64,000 nucleotides of DNA from Caulobacter sp. 32-67-35 (GTDB lineage Bacteria > Pseudomonadota > Alphaproteobacteria > Caulobacterales > Caulobacteraceae), in NCBI GenBank assembly GCA_002280875.1, contig NCEV01000009.1, forward strand, positions 117,224 through 181,223, read 5' to 3'. Below the pieces are notes generated by a model. The model saw nothing but the letters and a program-made list of their open reading frames with translations. It was not told the origin of the DNA and made no database searches. The position numbers and the translations under genes are program-made. Below, in pieces: positions 52,392 to 60,244 of the stretch. Positions within the stretch are counted from its first letter, which is position 1, and every line of letters begins with the position of its first letter.

Positions 52392-53750
52392 TCACCTGCC
52401 GCCTTTGGCGTCTTTTGCGTCTTCGGCGCAAGAGGGTTCGTTGTCTCCGACCACCGACGATCGTGCAAGTCGCACGCGCAGTGCCAGAAACATCCCGATC
52501 GCCATGGCCAGGGCCGCGCCGACCAGCGCCGTGCCGGCTCCGTTCAGGCCCCAGGTCTGGACCAGCGGCGTCAGCGCCAGAAGGAAGACCGCACAGACCA
52601 CCATGCGGACACGCAGGGCGTCGCCCGGCGCGCGCATCGACACCAGCATGGGTTCGAGCGGCAGGGCCAGCACGCCAATCGCGGCGGCGGCCACCTGCCA
52701 GGTCATGACGCCTGCCGCCGATTCATAAGCCTTGCCCATGACCAGGATCAGGAGCGGTTTGCCAAACAGGGTAGTGATCAGCAGCAGCACGCCGGCCACC
52801 GCGCCGCCCAGCAGGGCGATCTGGCCGGCCAGTTTGCGCATTGCCGCGTCGCCGCCCATGGCGCGCATCTTGGCCAGTTCGGGATAGAGCGCAGGGATAA
52901 CCAGCCGGGCGGGCTTGGCCATGCCATCGGCCACCTGCCGGCCGATCCGCCAAAGCGCAGCCTGGGTAGGACCCAGCAGGGCGCCGACCATCAGGGTGAT
53001 CACATGGGTGAAGGCCACGTCCAGACTGCTGCTGAAATTGGTCGCCCAGGCAAATTTCCAGACGCCCGGCAAACCCTCGCTCAACGCGCCGCGCAGGCGA
53101 AAACCCTCCAGCAGGTTCCGGCGGCCCATTTCGCGCCAGGCGACGATCCCGACATAGAGAAAGGAGACCAGGGGGCCGAGGGCCCAGGCCAGCAGGAAAG
53201 CCCATAGGGGGGCGTGGGTCGATAAGGCGATGGCCGCGCCGATCAGCCGAACCGTGGAGCTGATGGCCTGCTCACCGGCCAGGTAACGGAACTTGTCGAA
53301 CAGACGCAGCAGGCCCACCGAGGTGGCCGACGTCATCACGAAGATGGTCAGGGCGTAGAGCGCCGCGATGGGCGCGACCTGGGACGACCAGCCCAGCACC
53401 GGCCCAAGCAGAAATGCGCCGCCGACGCCGAGCGTAACCCCTGCCAGTCCGCTGACCAGGTCCAGGAACAGCGACAGCCGCACCACCTGCTGGAAGCGCG
53501 GGCGATCGCCCTCCAGCAGCGGCCCGGCGCCATATTGCAGCACGGTCTGCCAGGACTGGAACTTGACCACGTCGCCCAGGAACTGGGCGAAGGCGTTGAT
53601 CAGCACCAGAACGCCCATCTGGGCCGGGCTGAGCCCTCGGGCCGTCAGGGCGATATAGCCCAGGCTGACAACGGCGTTGACCGTCCGGCCACCCAGCAGG
53701 GTTCCAGCGTTGGCCAGCACCCGGGCCAGGATGGAGCGCTCGGCGCTCAT
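52392..53750 (-). CDS. Oligosaccharide/lipid flippase-like membrane protein (MATE/Wzx type)
   Basis: The 452-aa protein has about 12-14 hydrophobic helices, with LARVLANAGTLLGGRTVNAVVSLGYIALTARGLSP at the N-terminus in separate segments and a PALYPELAKMRA loop, as in Wzx/MurJ-like exporters. It may flip a lipid-linked intermediate or the finished sphingolipid across the inner membrane, as inferred from its position between the TagF-like and acyl-ACP synthetase genes. It is coupled to both by overlaps. The substrate is unknown. Confidence 0.8.
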   Translation of the reverse strand: MSAERSILARVLANAGTLLGGRTVNAVVSLGYIALTARGLSPAQMGVLVLINAFAQFLGDVVKFQSWQTVLQYGAGPLLEGDRPRFQQVVRLSLFLDLVSGLAGVTLGVGGAFLLGPVLGWSSQVAPIAALYALTIFVMTSATSVGLLRLFDKFRYLAGEQAISSTVRLIGAAIALSTHAPLWAFLLAWALGPLVSFLYVGIVAWREMGRRNLLEGFRLRGALSEGLPGVWKFAWATNFSSSLDVAFTHVITLMVGALLGPTQAALWRIGRQVADGMAKPARLVIPALYPELAKMRAMGGDAAMRKLAGQIALLGGAVAGVLLLITTLFGKPLLILVMGKAYESAAGVMTWQVAAAAIGVLALPLEPMLVSMRAPGDALRVRMVVCAVFLLALTPLVQTWGLNGAGTALVGAALAMAIGMFLALRVRLARSSVVGDNEPSCAEDAKDAKGGR

Positions 53751-54910
53751 CCGGCCTGGCGGACCCTGGCCAACACGCGCTCGGCGATCGCCTGGGCTGC
53801 GCGCTGCGAGGACGGGGTGTCGGTCAGGTCAAAGCTCTGGGCGAAGCCAGTTTTCTGGGCCTGCAGATAGTCGCCATGACCCATGCGGGCCGCCTCGACA
53901 GCGTCGATCAGGCGGTCGGTCGACGCCAGCACCGGGCCATAGCGCCAGTGGTGGAAGCTCTCGTCGTCCTGCCAGTCCGCGTTTGACGGATTGAGGAACA
54001 GGCAGGGCTTGGGCGTGCGCAGGAACTCGTAGACCTGGCTGGAGACGTCGCCCAGATAGATGTCGGCGGCGCGGGTATAGGTCATGTCGATGGCGGCGGG
54101 GCCGCCCAAATCGATATGGATGCGGGGATGGTCGCGGAACGGGGCCAGGCTCTCCAGCATGGCCGGAGTGGCGCCGTCGAACAGCCGGATGTGCGGCGCG
54201 AAGATCAGGTTGAAGCGATCATTCGCCGCGAACTGCTCCAGCACGCTGACGCCAAAACGCGGCCACGAGCCCAGGGTCGCGTGGAAGTGCGGGTTGTAGA
54301 TCACGATTGGCTTTGCGTCGGGAAAGCTCGGTAGCGGCGAGCCGGGCAGGGCGTCGATGATGTCGAACTTGGGATAGCCGACCATGGCGCAGTTTTCGGG
54401 CTTCACCCAGCCCCCGTCGACCATGCGGGCGCGCTGTTTGGGTCCTGCGGCCATCACCAGATCGAACTGGCGCAGACGTGGCTCGAACACCCCGCCGCGA
54501 TCGCCGGCCCCGTGCTGGGTATAGACCAGCAGCGACTTGCGAACGCCCAGCTTGCGCAGCAGGGCTGTGGTGCGTTCCGGCGTGACGATGGCGTCCATCC
54601 GGCCCAGGGCCAGGGCGTTGGCGGCCAGCATCAGGGCCTTGGGCGGGGTCGAATCCTCCTTCAGGCGCACCCTGCGCAGCCAGGCCGGCGGCAGCAGCCG
54701 GGAGGCGATGGGGGCGCCGCCCAGCGCGTCCAGCAACTGGCGTGCGTAGTCGAGATGATCCTGGGTGGTGGCCGCGATCTCGACCTCAAGGCCCGGCCAG
54801 CCCTTGGCCAGGGCGACGGCGATGGGCAGGCTGTGGAGGATCTGGTGCGTCTGCGCGATGTAGAGAAAACAGACCTTGGGTCTGGATATGGCGGTCTTTG
54901 CCGGGGTCAT
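53747..54910 (-). CDS. CDP-glycerol glycerophosphotransferase-like protein (TagF-type)
   Basis: The 387-aa GT-B-like protein has LLVYTQHGAGDRGG, IVIYNPHFHATLGSWPRFG, NLIFAPHIRLF and DIYLGDVSSQVYEFL, the last being the counterpart of the TagF ITDYSS motif. Family members add glycerol phosphate from CDP-glycerol to lipid-linked acceptors. In the sphingolipid locus it is a candidate for adding phosphoglycerate, including the second unit of the di-phosphoglycerate species. It has no membrane segment. It is coupled to the flippase gene by ATGA at 53747-53750. Confidence 0.8.
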   Translation of the reverse strand: MTPAKTAISRPKVCFLYIAQTHQILHSLPIAVALAKGWPGLEVEIAATTQDHLDYARQLLDALGGAPIASRLLPPAWLRRVRLKEDSTPPKALMLAANALALGRMDAIVTPERTTALLRKLGVRKSLLVYTQHGAGDRGGVFEPRLRQFDLVMAAGPKQRARMVDGGWVKPENCAMVGYPKFDIIDALPGSPLPSFPDAKPIVIYNPHFHATLGSWPRFGVSVLEQFAANDRFNLIFAPHIRLFDGATPAMLESLAPFRDHPRIHIDLGGPAAIDMTYTRAADIYLGDVSSQVYEFLRTPKPCLFLNPSNADWQDDESFHHWRYGPVLASTDRLIDAVEAARMGHGDYLQAQKTGFAQSFDLTDTPSSQRAAQAIAERVLARVRQAG

Positions 54911-54929
54911 GAGCGCGTCGCCGGCCGGT

Positions 54930-55544
54930 TCAATTGCCGGGATTGAGGCGCGAGCGCACTCGGCCCTTGAAGATCACCCGGTCGCCCTTGTCCGTGACGG
55001 AATAGCTATCGGCCTTGACCTGGGCGCCAGAGGCGGCGCCCTCGACACCGGCGTCGCCCATCAGCTCGCCGGTGCGCGTGTCGATGACCGCCTTCTCGGT
55101 CTTGAAGGCGTAGCCGTCGCCATTCTCGATCTCCACTCGGCCTGTCAGCAGCAGGGCGCCCTTGGCCTCGTCATAGTTTCCCTGTCTGGCCACGACCCGG
55201 GTTGGATTGTCGGAACCGTAGCCACGCGTGAGCTCGGGGGCTTCCAGCGCGACCTTGTTGGGGTCGACCTTGTCGCGAATGGCGGCGGTGGCGACGATCA
55301 GGAACTCGCGGCCATCCTTCATCGTGCCCGTGAAGCGCGGGTTTTCCATCCGCAATGGGGCGCTGGTCACCGTGATTGAGGCCTTGGCCCGGGCAGCGCG
55401 GATGACAGCCTGGGTCGCGATCGCGCCGCCTACGATCAGGGCTAGGGCCGGCAGGGCCAGTCGCAGCGCGCTGATCGACTTACGCCGGCGCGGTCGGATT
55501 TTACGCCTCAAGACGAGGGCTGAAGACGGAGCAAACGAGGTCAT
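54930..55544 (-). CDS. LptC-like periplasmic lipid-transport protein
   Basis: The 204-aa product has a basic N-terminus (RRKIRPRRRKS), one membrane anchor at about residues 28-50 (ALRLALPALALIVGGAIA) and a periplasmic LptC/OstA-like beta-jellyroll (ENPRFTGTMKDGREFLIVA, VARQGNYDEAKGALLLTG, IFKGRVRSRLNP). LptC receives lipid from LptFG and passes it to LptA. It is the first gene of the minus-strand sphingolipid series, 19 bases before the TagF-like gene, so a role in sphingolipid export is inferred. ATG 55544 was chosen over TTG 55553. Confidence 0.82.
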   Translation of the reverse strand: MTSFAPSSALVLRRKIRPRRRKSISALRLALPALALIVGGAIATQAVIRAARAKASITVTSAPLRMENPRFTGTMKDGREFLIVATAAIRDKVDPNKVALEAPELTRGYGSDNPTRVVARQGNYDEAKGALLLTGRVEIENGDGYAFKTEKAVIDTRTGELMGDAGVEGAASGAQVKADSYSVTDKGDRVIFKGRVRSRLNPGN

Positions 55545-55693
55545 GGCGGCCAAGATGGGCGAGGTCAGACGTCCGGCTTAATCCCGTCCGGGCCAACACC
55601 CAAGAGATATTCCAGCCCGTCCCCATGCGCCCTCGCAGCGCCAGAGGTCGCGGAGCCCGTGACGGTGTCCTGGACGCTGACCTGCAGATAGCG

Positions 55694-55732
55694 GGAAAAG
55701 AAAACGACCGGCGGGCTTGCGCTCGCCGGTCG
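55694..55732 (-). terminator. Rho-independent terminator of hup
   Basis: A 9-base-pair stem (55732-55724 with 55713-55705, CGACCGGCG) with a 10-base loop is followed on the minus strand by TTTTCTTTTC (55704-55695). It lies 17 bases after the hup stop. Confidence 0.88.
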
Positions 55733-55749
55733 CTTCAAATCCTAGAGGA

Positions 55750-56028
55750 TTAGCCGTTGACGGCGTCCTTGAGTTGCTTGGCGGGCGTGAAGGCGACCTT
55801 CTTGGAGGCCGCGATTTCGATCGCCGCGCCCGTGGCCGGGTTACGGCCGGTGCGGGCCGGCTTGGCCTGGACCTTGAACTTGCCAAAGCCCGGGATCGAG
55901 ACTTCTTCGCCCTTTACGGCGGCGTCGGTCACGGCCTTGAACACGCCATCGATGATCGCCTTGGCCTGAGCCTTGGTCAGCTTGTCGTCAGCGGCGACTG
56001 CGGCGTCGACCAGATCGGAAACGTTCAT
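55750..56028 (-). CDS. hup: HU-family DNA-binding protein
   Basis: The 92-aa nucleoid protein has the HU fold: NVSDLVDAAVAADDKLTKAQ, VSIPGFGKFKVQAKPARTG and the arm NPATGAAIEIAASKKVAFTP with the conserved proline. It bends DNA and compacts the nucleoid. It is a single gene with its own terminator, separating the sphingolipid locus from the symporter gene. The AAGAAA preceding ATG 56028 is a weak site. IHF subunits are excluded by length and arm sequence. Confidence 0.95.
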   Translation of the reverse strand: MNVSDLVDAAVAADDKLTKAQAKAIIDGVFKAVTDAAVKGEEVSIPGFGKFKVQAKPARTGRNPATGAAIEIAASKKVAFTPAKQLKDAVNG

Positions 56029-56249
56029 TTTCTTCGCTCATCCAAAGTTGGAATCAAGGAACGCCAAGCCTGACGAACCGGGAAGGTTTTGTCACGTCAT
56101 CCCAGCAAATACGGGCGTTTCTACGACGTAAAGGGCAAGGTTCACCTCCCTGGCGGCCAAAAACTCTGCCAGCATGCCGATGAGGGCGAGTCTGAGCGTG
56201 GTGACGCTCAACTCATGCCATGGTAGCGATAACAAAAATGGGGGAATCC

Positions 56250-57917
56250 ATGGCGAAGACCGATAGCTCGGGCGCGAAAGACGGTGTTGTGGTGGGCCGC
56301 AAGGACGGACTCGTCATCGGCGCGGCCTCGGTGGGCACGGTTTTCGAGTGGTACGACTTCTACCTGTACGGTTCGCTGGCCACCTACATCACCCACCATT
56401 TCTTCTCCGGCGTGAACGAGACGACGGGCTATATCTTCGCCCTGCTGGCGTTTGCCGCTGGCTTTGCCGTGCGCCCGTTCGGAGCGCTGGTCTTTGGTCG
56501 CCTGGGCGACCTGTGGGGCCGCAAGAACACCTTCTTGGTCACCATGCTGCTGATGGGGCTATCGACCTTCGTGGTCGGCCTGCTGCCCAGCTACGACCAG
56601 ATCGGCATCATCGCGCCTATCGCCCTGGTGCTGATGCGACTGCTGCAGGGCCTGGCCCTGGGCGGCGAGTACGGCGGCGCAGCGACCTATGTGGCCGAAC
56701 ATGCGCCGGCCAACCGCCGCGGCCTCTACACCAGCTTCATCCAGATCACCGCGACCTTCGGCCTGTTCCTCAGCCTGATCGTCATCCTGGCGACGCGCAA
56801 TCTGATCGGTGAGGACGCCTTCAAGGAATTTGGCTGGCGCATTCCCTTCCTGATCTCCGTGCTGCTGCTGGGCGTGTCGCTGTGGATTCGCCTGCAACTG
56901 TCGGAAAGCCCGTCATTCCAGAAGATGATCGACGAGGGCAAGGGCTCCAAGAAGCCGTTGGCCGACAGCTTCGCCAAGTGGGGCAACCTGAAGATTGTCA
57001 TCCTGGCTCTGGTCGGTCTGACCGCCGGTCAGGCCGTGGTCTGGTACACCGGCCAGTTCTACGCCCTGTTCTTCCTGGAGAAGATGCTCAAGGTTGATGG
57101 CGGCCTGACCAACATGCTGGTGGCGATCTCGCTGCTGATCGGCACGCCGTTCTTCGTGTTCTTCGGCTGGCTTTCTGACAAGATCGGCCGCAAGTGGATC
57201 ATTATGGCCGGCTGCGTCCTGGCCTGCCTGACCTATTTCCCGCTGTTCAAGACCCTGACCGTGGCGGCCAATCCGCAACTGGCCGCCGCCGTTGCCAGCG
57301 CGCCGGTGACCGTGGTCGCCGACCCGGCCGACTGCTCGTTCCAGTTCGATCCGATCGGCAAGACGGTATTCAACACCTCCTGCGATCTGGCCAAGTCGTA
57401 CCTGGCCAAGGCGGGCGTCACCTACACGAACGCGCCGGCGGCGGCCGGGGCGGTGGCGCAGGTGAGGATCGGCGACACGATCCTGCCCTCCTTTGCCGGC
57501 GATACACTCGACAAGGCACAGTTCGCCGAGCGCAAGAAAAGCTGGGAGGCCGAGCTGGGCGCCGCCCTGACAACAGCCGGCTATCCGACCAAGGCCGACA
57601 GCGCGCTGGTCAACAAGCCGCTGGTGGTCGGCATCCTGACCCTGCTGGTGATCTATGTGACCATGGTTTACGGCCCGATCGCGGCGATGCTGGTCGAGAT
57701 GTTCCCGACCAATATCCGCTACACGTCGATGAGCCTGCCCTACCATATCGGCAACGGCTGGTTCGGCGGCTTCCTGCCGACCACGGCCTTCGCGATGGTC
57801 GCGGCTACGGGCAACATCTACTACGGCCTTTGGTACCCGATCGTGGTGGCTGGCGTGACGGCGGTGATCGGCATCCTGTTCCTCAAGGAAACCAAGGACG
57901 TCGACATCGAGGCCTAG
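56250..57917 (+). CDS. MHS-family MFS symporter with large periplasmic or cytoplasmic insert
   Basis: The 555-aa transporter has the metabolite:H+ symporter hallmarks: SVGTVFEWYDFYLYG in helix 1, GRLGDLWGRKNTFLVTML in loop 2-3, LQGLALGGEYGGAATYVAEHAP and FGWLSDKIGRKW. Typical members (ProP, ShiA, KgtP) have about 430-500 residues. Here about 110 extra residues (about 338-452) lie between helices, containing two cysteines (PADCSFQFDPIGKTVFNTSCDL in two parts). ATG 56250 follows GGGGGA. The downstream succinate-semialdehyde dehydrogenase on the same strand, 126 bases away, may be related. Confidence 0.88.
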   Translation: MAKTDSSGAKDGVVVGRKDGLVIGAASVGTVFEWYDFYLYGSLATYITHHFFSGVNETTGYIFALLAFAAGFAVRPFGALVFGRLGDLWGRKNTFLVTMLLMGLSTFVVGLLPSYDQIGIIAPIALVLMRLLQGLALGGEYGGAATYVAEHAPANRRGLYTSFIQITATFGLFLSLIVILATRNLIGEDAFKEFGWRIPFLISVLLLGVSLWIRLQLSESPSFQKMIDEGKGSKKPLADSFAKWGNLKIVILALVGLTAGQAVVWYTGQFYALFFLEKMLKVDGGLTNMLVAISLLIGTPFFVFFGWLSDKIGRKWIIMAGCVLACLTYFPLFKTLTVAANPQLAAAVASAPVTVVADPADCSFQFDPIGKTVFNTSCDLAKSYLAKAGVTYTNAPAAAGAVAQVRIGDTILPSFAGDTLDKAQFAERKKSWEAELGAALTTAGYPTKADSALVNKPLVVGILTLLVIYVTMVYGPIAAMLVEMFPTNIRYTSMSLPYHIGNGWFGGFLPTTAFAMVAATGNIYYGLWYPIVVAGVTAVIGILFLKETKDVDIEA

Positions 57918-58043
57918 GGCAGCCGCCGGAGAGCTTGTCTGCTGGCGAGCTCTACGGCGCGAGATCGTGCTGGGCTCTGGCCGGTGAATCCGGTCAGAAT
58001 GGCCATGGTCGACCAGCGCGGCCTTGCCAAAGGTGATCCAGAG

Positions 58044-59492
58044 ATGCGGCATCTGTTGAACGATCCGGCCCTCTTGCGCGAGCAGTGCTGGATTGGCGGC
58101 GTGTGGACTGGCGACCCCAGCCTTGCCGTCACCGATCCGGCGACGGGCGAGACGCTGGGCCAGGTTCCCAGTCTTGCCGCAGACCAGGTGAGCGCCGCCA
58201 TCGCCGCCGCCGAAGCGGCGCTGCCTGAGTGGCGAGCCAGGACGGCAGGCGACCGCGCCCGTATCCTGCGCCGGTGGTTTGACGCCGTGACAGCGGCGCA
58301 GGAAGACTTGGCGCTGATCCTGACGCGCGAGCAGGGCAAGCCCCTGGCCGAAGCGCGCGGCGAGATCGCCTATGCCGCCAGCTATATCGAGTGGTTCGCC
58401 GAGGAGGCCAAGCGTCTGTATGGCGAGGTGATCCCCAGCCACCGGGCCGACAGCCGGCTGGTGGTGATCCGCCAGCCTGTGGGCGTGGTCGCGGCCATCA
58501 CACCCTGGAATTTCCCGGCGGCCATGGTCACGCGCAAGATCGCGCCAGCCCTGGCGGCGGGCTGCACGCTCATCCTCAAGCCGGCGTCCCAAACTCCACT
58601 GACGGCCCTGGCGCTGGTGCGCCTGGCCGAGCAGGCCGGCATCCCGCCTGGCGTCCTCAACGTGGTCACGGGCTCGGCCCGGGTGATCGGCGGGGAACTC
58701 ACCGCCAGCCCGGTGGTGCGCAAGCTGACCTTCACGGGCTCGACCGAGGTGGGAAAGACCCTGATGGCGCAGTGCGCGCCGACGATGAAGAAGATCTCCA
58801 TGGAACTGGGGGGCAACGCCCCGTTCATCGTCTTTGCCGACGCAGACCTGGACGCCGCCGTCGAGGGCGCGATCGCCTCGAAGTATCGCAACAACGGCCA
58901 GACCTGCGTCTGCGTGAACCGCATCCTCGTCCATCGGGATATTGCTGCAGCCTTCGAGGCCAAGCTGGCCCAGGCCGTGGCCAGGCTGAAGGTCGGCCCC
59001 GGCAGTGACGCGGGCGTGGCCCTGGGCCCGCTCATCGACGAGGCTGCAGTTCTCAAGGTGGAGGAGCATATCGCCGACGCGCTGGGCCAAGGCGGGCGTC
59101 TTGTCGCTGGCGGACGCCGCCACGACCTCGGCCATGGCTTCTTCGAGCCCACGGTGATCGGGGGCTGCACGCCATCGATGCTGATTGCTCACGAAGAGAC
59201 CTTCGGTCCCGTCGCCGCCCTGTTCGAGTTCGAGACCGAAGCCCAGGCCCTGGCCATGGCCAATGACACCGAGGTGGGTCTGGCCGGCTATTTCTACACG
59301 CGCGACATCGGCCGGGTCTGGCGGGTGGCCGAGGCGCTTGAGGTCGGCATGGTCGGGATCAATACCGGCCTGATCTCCACCGAGGTCGCGCCGTTCGGCG
59401 GGATCAAGGAGTCCGGCACGGGTCGCGAGGGCTCGCGCCATGGTCTGGAGGACTATAGCGAGCTCAAATATCTCTGCATGGGCGGCCTCTAG
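58044..59492 (+). CDS. gabD: NAD(P)-dependent succinate-semialdehyde dehydrogenase
   Basis: The 482-aa aldehyde dehydrogenase has ITPWNFPAAMVTRKIAPALA, LTFTGSTEVGKTLM, the general-base glutamate in KISMELGGNAPFIVF and the catalytic cysteine in NNGQTCVCVNRILVH. The end GGIKESGTGREGSRHGLEDY is the succinate-semialdehyde branch signature. It oxidises succinate semialdehyde (from GABA or other routes) to succinate. ATG 58044 has AAAGGTGA upstream; the frame from 57984 is longer than usual. GABA transaminase is not nearby. Confidence 0.9.
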   Translation: MRHLLNDPALLREQCWIGGVWTGDPSLAVTDPATGETLGQVPSLAADQVSAAIAAAEAALPEWRARTAGDRARILRRWFDAVTAAQEDLALILTREQGKPLAEARGEIAYAASYIEWFAEEAKRLYGEVIPSHRADSRLVVIRQPVGVVAAITPWNFPAAMVTRKIAPALAAGCTLILKPASQTPLTALALVRLAEQAGIPPGVLNVVTGSARVIGGELTASPVVRKLTFTGSTEVGKTLMAQCAPTMKKISMELGGNAPFIVFADADLDAAVEGAIASKYRNNGQTCVCVNRILVHRDIAAAFEAKLAQAVARLKVGPGSDAGVALGPLIDEAAVLKVEEHIADALGQGGRLVAGGRRHDLGHGFFEPTVIGGCTPSMLIAHEETFGPVAALFEFETEAQALAMANDTEVGLAGYFYTRDIGRVWRVAEALEVGMVGINTGLISTEVAPFGGIKESGTGREGSRHGLEDYSELKYLCMGGL

Positions 59493-59500
59493 ACTGGCCG

Positions 59501-60244
59501 CTACGGCATCGCCTTGACCAGAGCCAGCAAGCGTTCGGCTAGTTCCGGCCGGCAGATCAGCAGGTCGGGCAGAGAGGGGTCTTCGCGGTTGTAGCGCAGC
59601 GGCGAACCATCAACGCGACTGACATGCAGCCCCGCCGCCTGGGCCACGGCGACCGGCGCGCAGCTGTCCCACTCATACTGACCGCCGGTATGGAGATAGA
59701 TATCGGCCTCGCCGCGCACGACGGCCATGGCCTTGGCGCCGGCCGAGCCCATGGGGACGAGCTCGGCGCCTAGCGCCTCGGCCACAGCCACGGCCTCAGC
59801 GGCGGGGCGGGTGCGGCTGACCAGCATGCGCGGCGGGTTGTTCGCCGGAGGTAGCGGTTGCGGCTTGCCCGTGGTGAGGGTCAGGCCAAGGCCGGGCAGG
59901 GCGACGGCCCCCACCGTGGCCAACCCGTCAATGGCCAGGGCGACGTGCACCGCCCAGTCGGTTCGACCTTCGCCATACTCGCGCGTGCCGTCGACGGGAT
60001 CGATGATCCATACCCGGCTCTGCGCCAGGCGGGATCCGTCGCACTTCATCTCTTCGGACAGCAACCCGTCATCGGGCCGTTGCTCGCGCAGCGCATGGAC
60101 CAGAAACTGGTTGGCGGTCTGGTCTCCGGCCTTGCCCAGGGCCTTGTCTGAGAACAGCCCGGACTCGCGAACCTGGATCAGGATCTTGCCTGCAGTTTCC
60201 GCCAGGTGGGCGGCGAGGTCGACATCGGTCAGGGTGTGGGTCAT
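59501..60244 (-). CDS. cysQ: 3'(2'),5'-bisphosphate nucleotidase
   Basis: The 247-aa inositol-monophosphatase-fold enzyme removes the 3'-phosphate from adenosine 3',5'-bisphosphate, the by-product of sulfate activation. Metal-site motifs are [25 protein letters not shown] and the C-terminal [16 protein letters not shown]. Its start overlaps the cysNC stop (60241-60244, ATGA), so it is translated with the sulfate-activation genes. The match to context is strong. Confidence 0.93.
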   Translation of the reverse strand: MTHTLTDVDLAAHLAETAGKILIQVRESGLFSDKALGKAGDQTANQFLVHALREQRPDDGLLSEEMKCDGSRLAQSRVWIIDPVDGTREYGEGRTDWAVHVALAIDGLATVGAVALPGLGLTLTTGKPQPLPPANNPPRMLVSRTRPAAEAVAVAEALGAELVPMGSAGAKAMAVVRGEADIYLHTGGQYEWDSCAPVAVAQAAGLHVSRVDGSPLRYNREDPSLPDLLICRPELAERLLALVKAMP

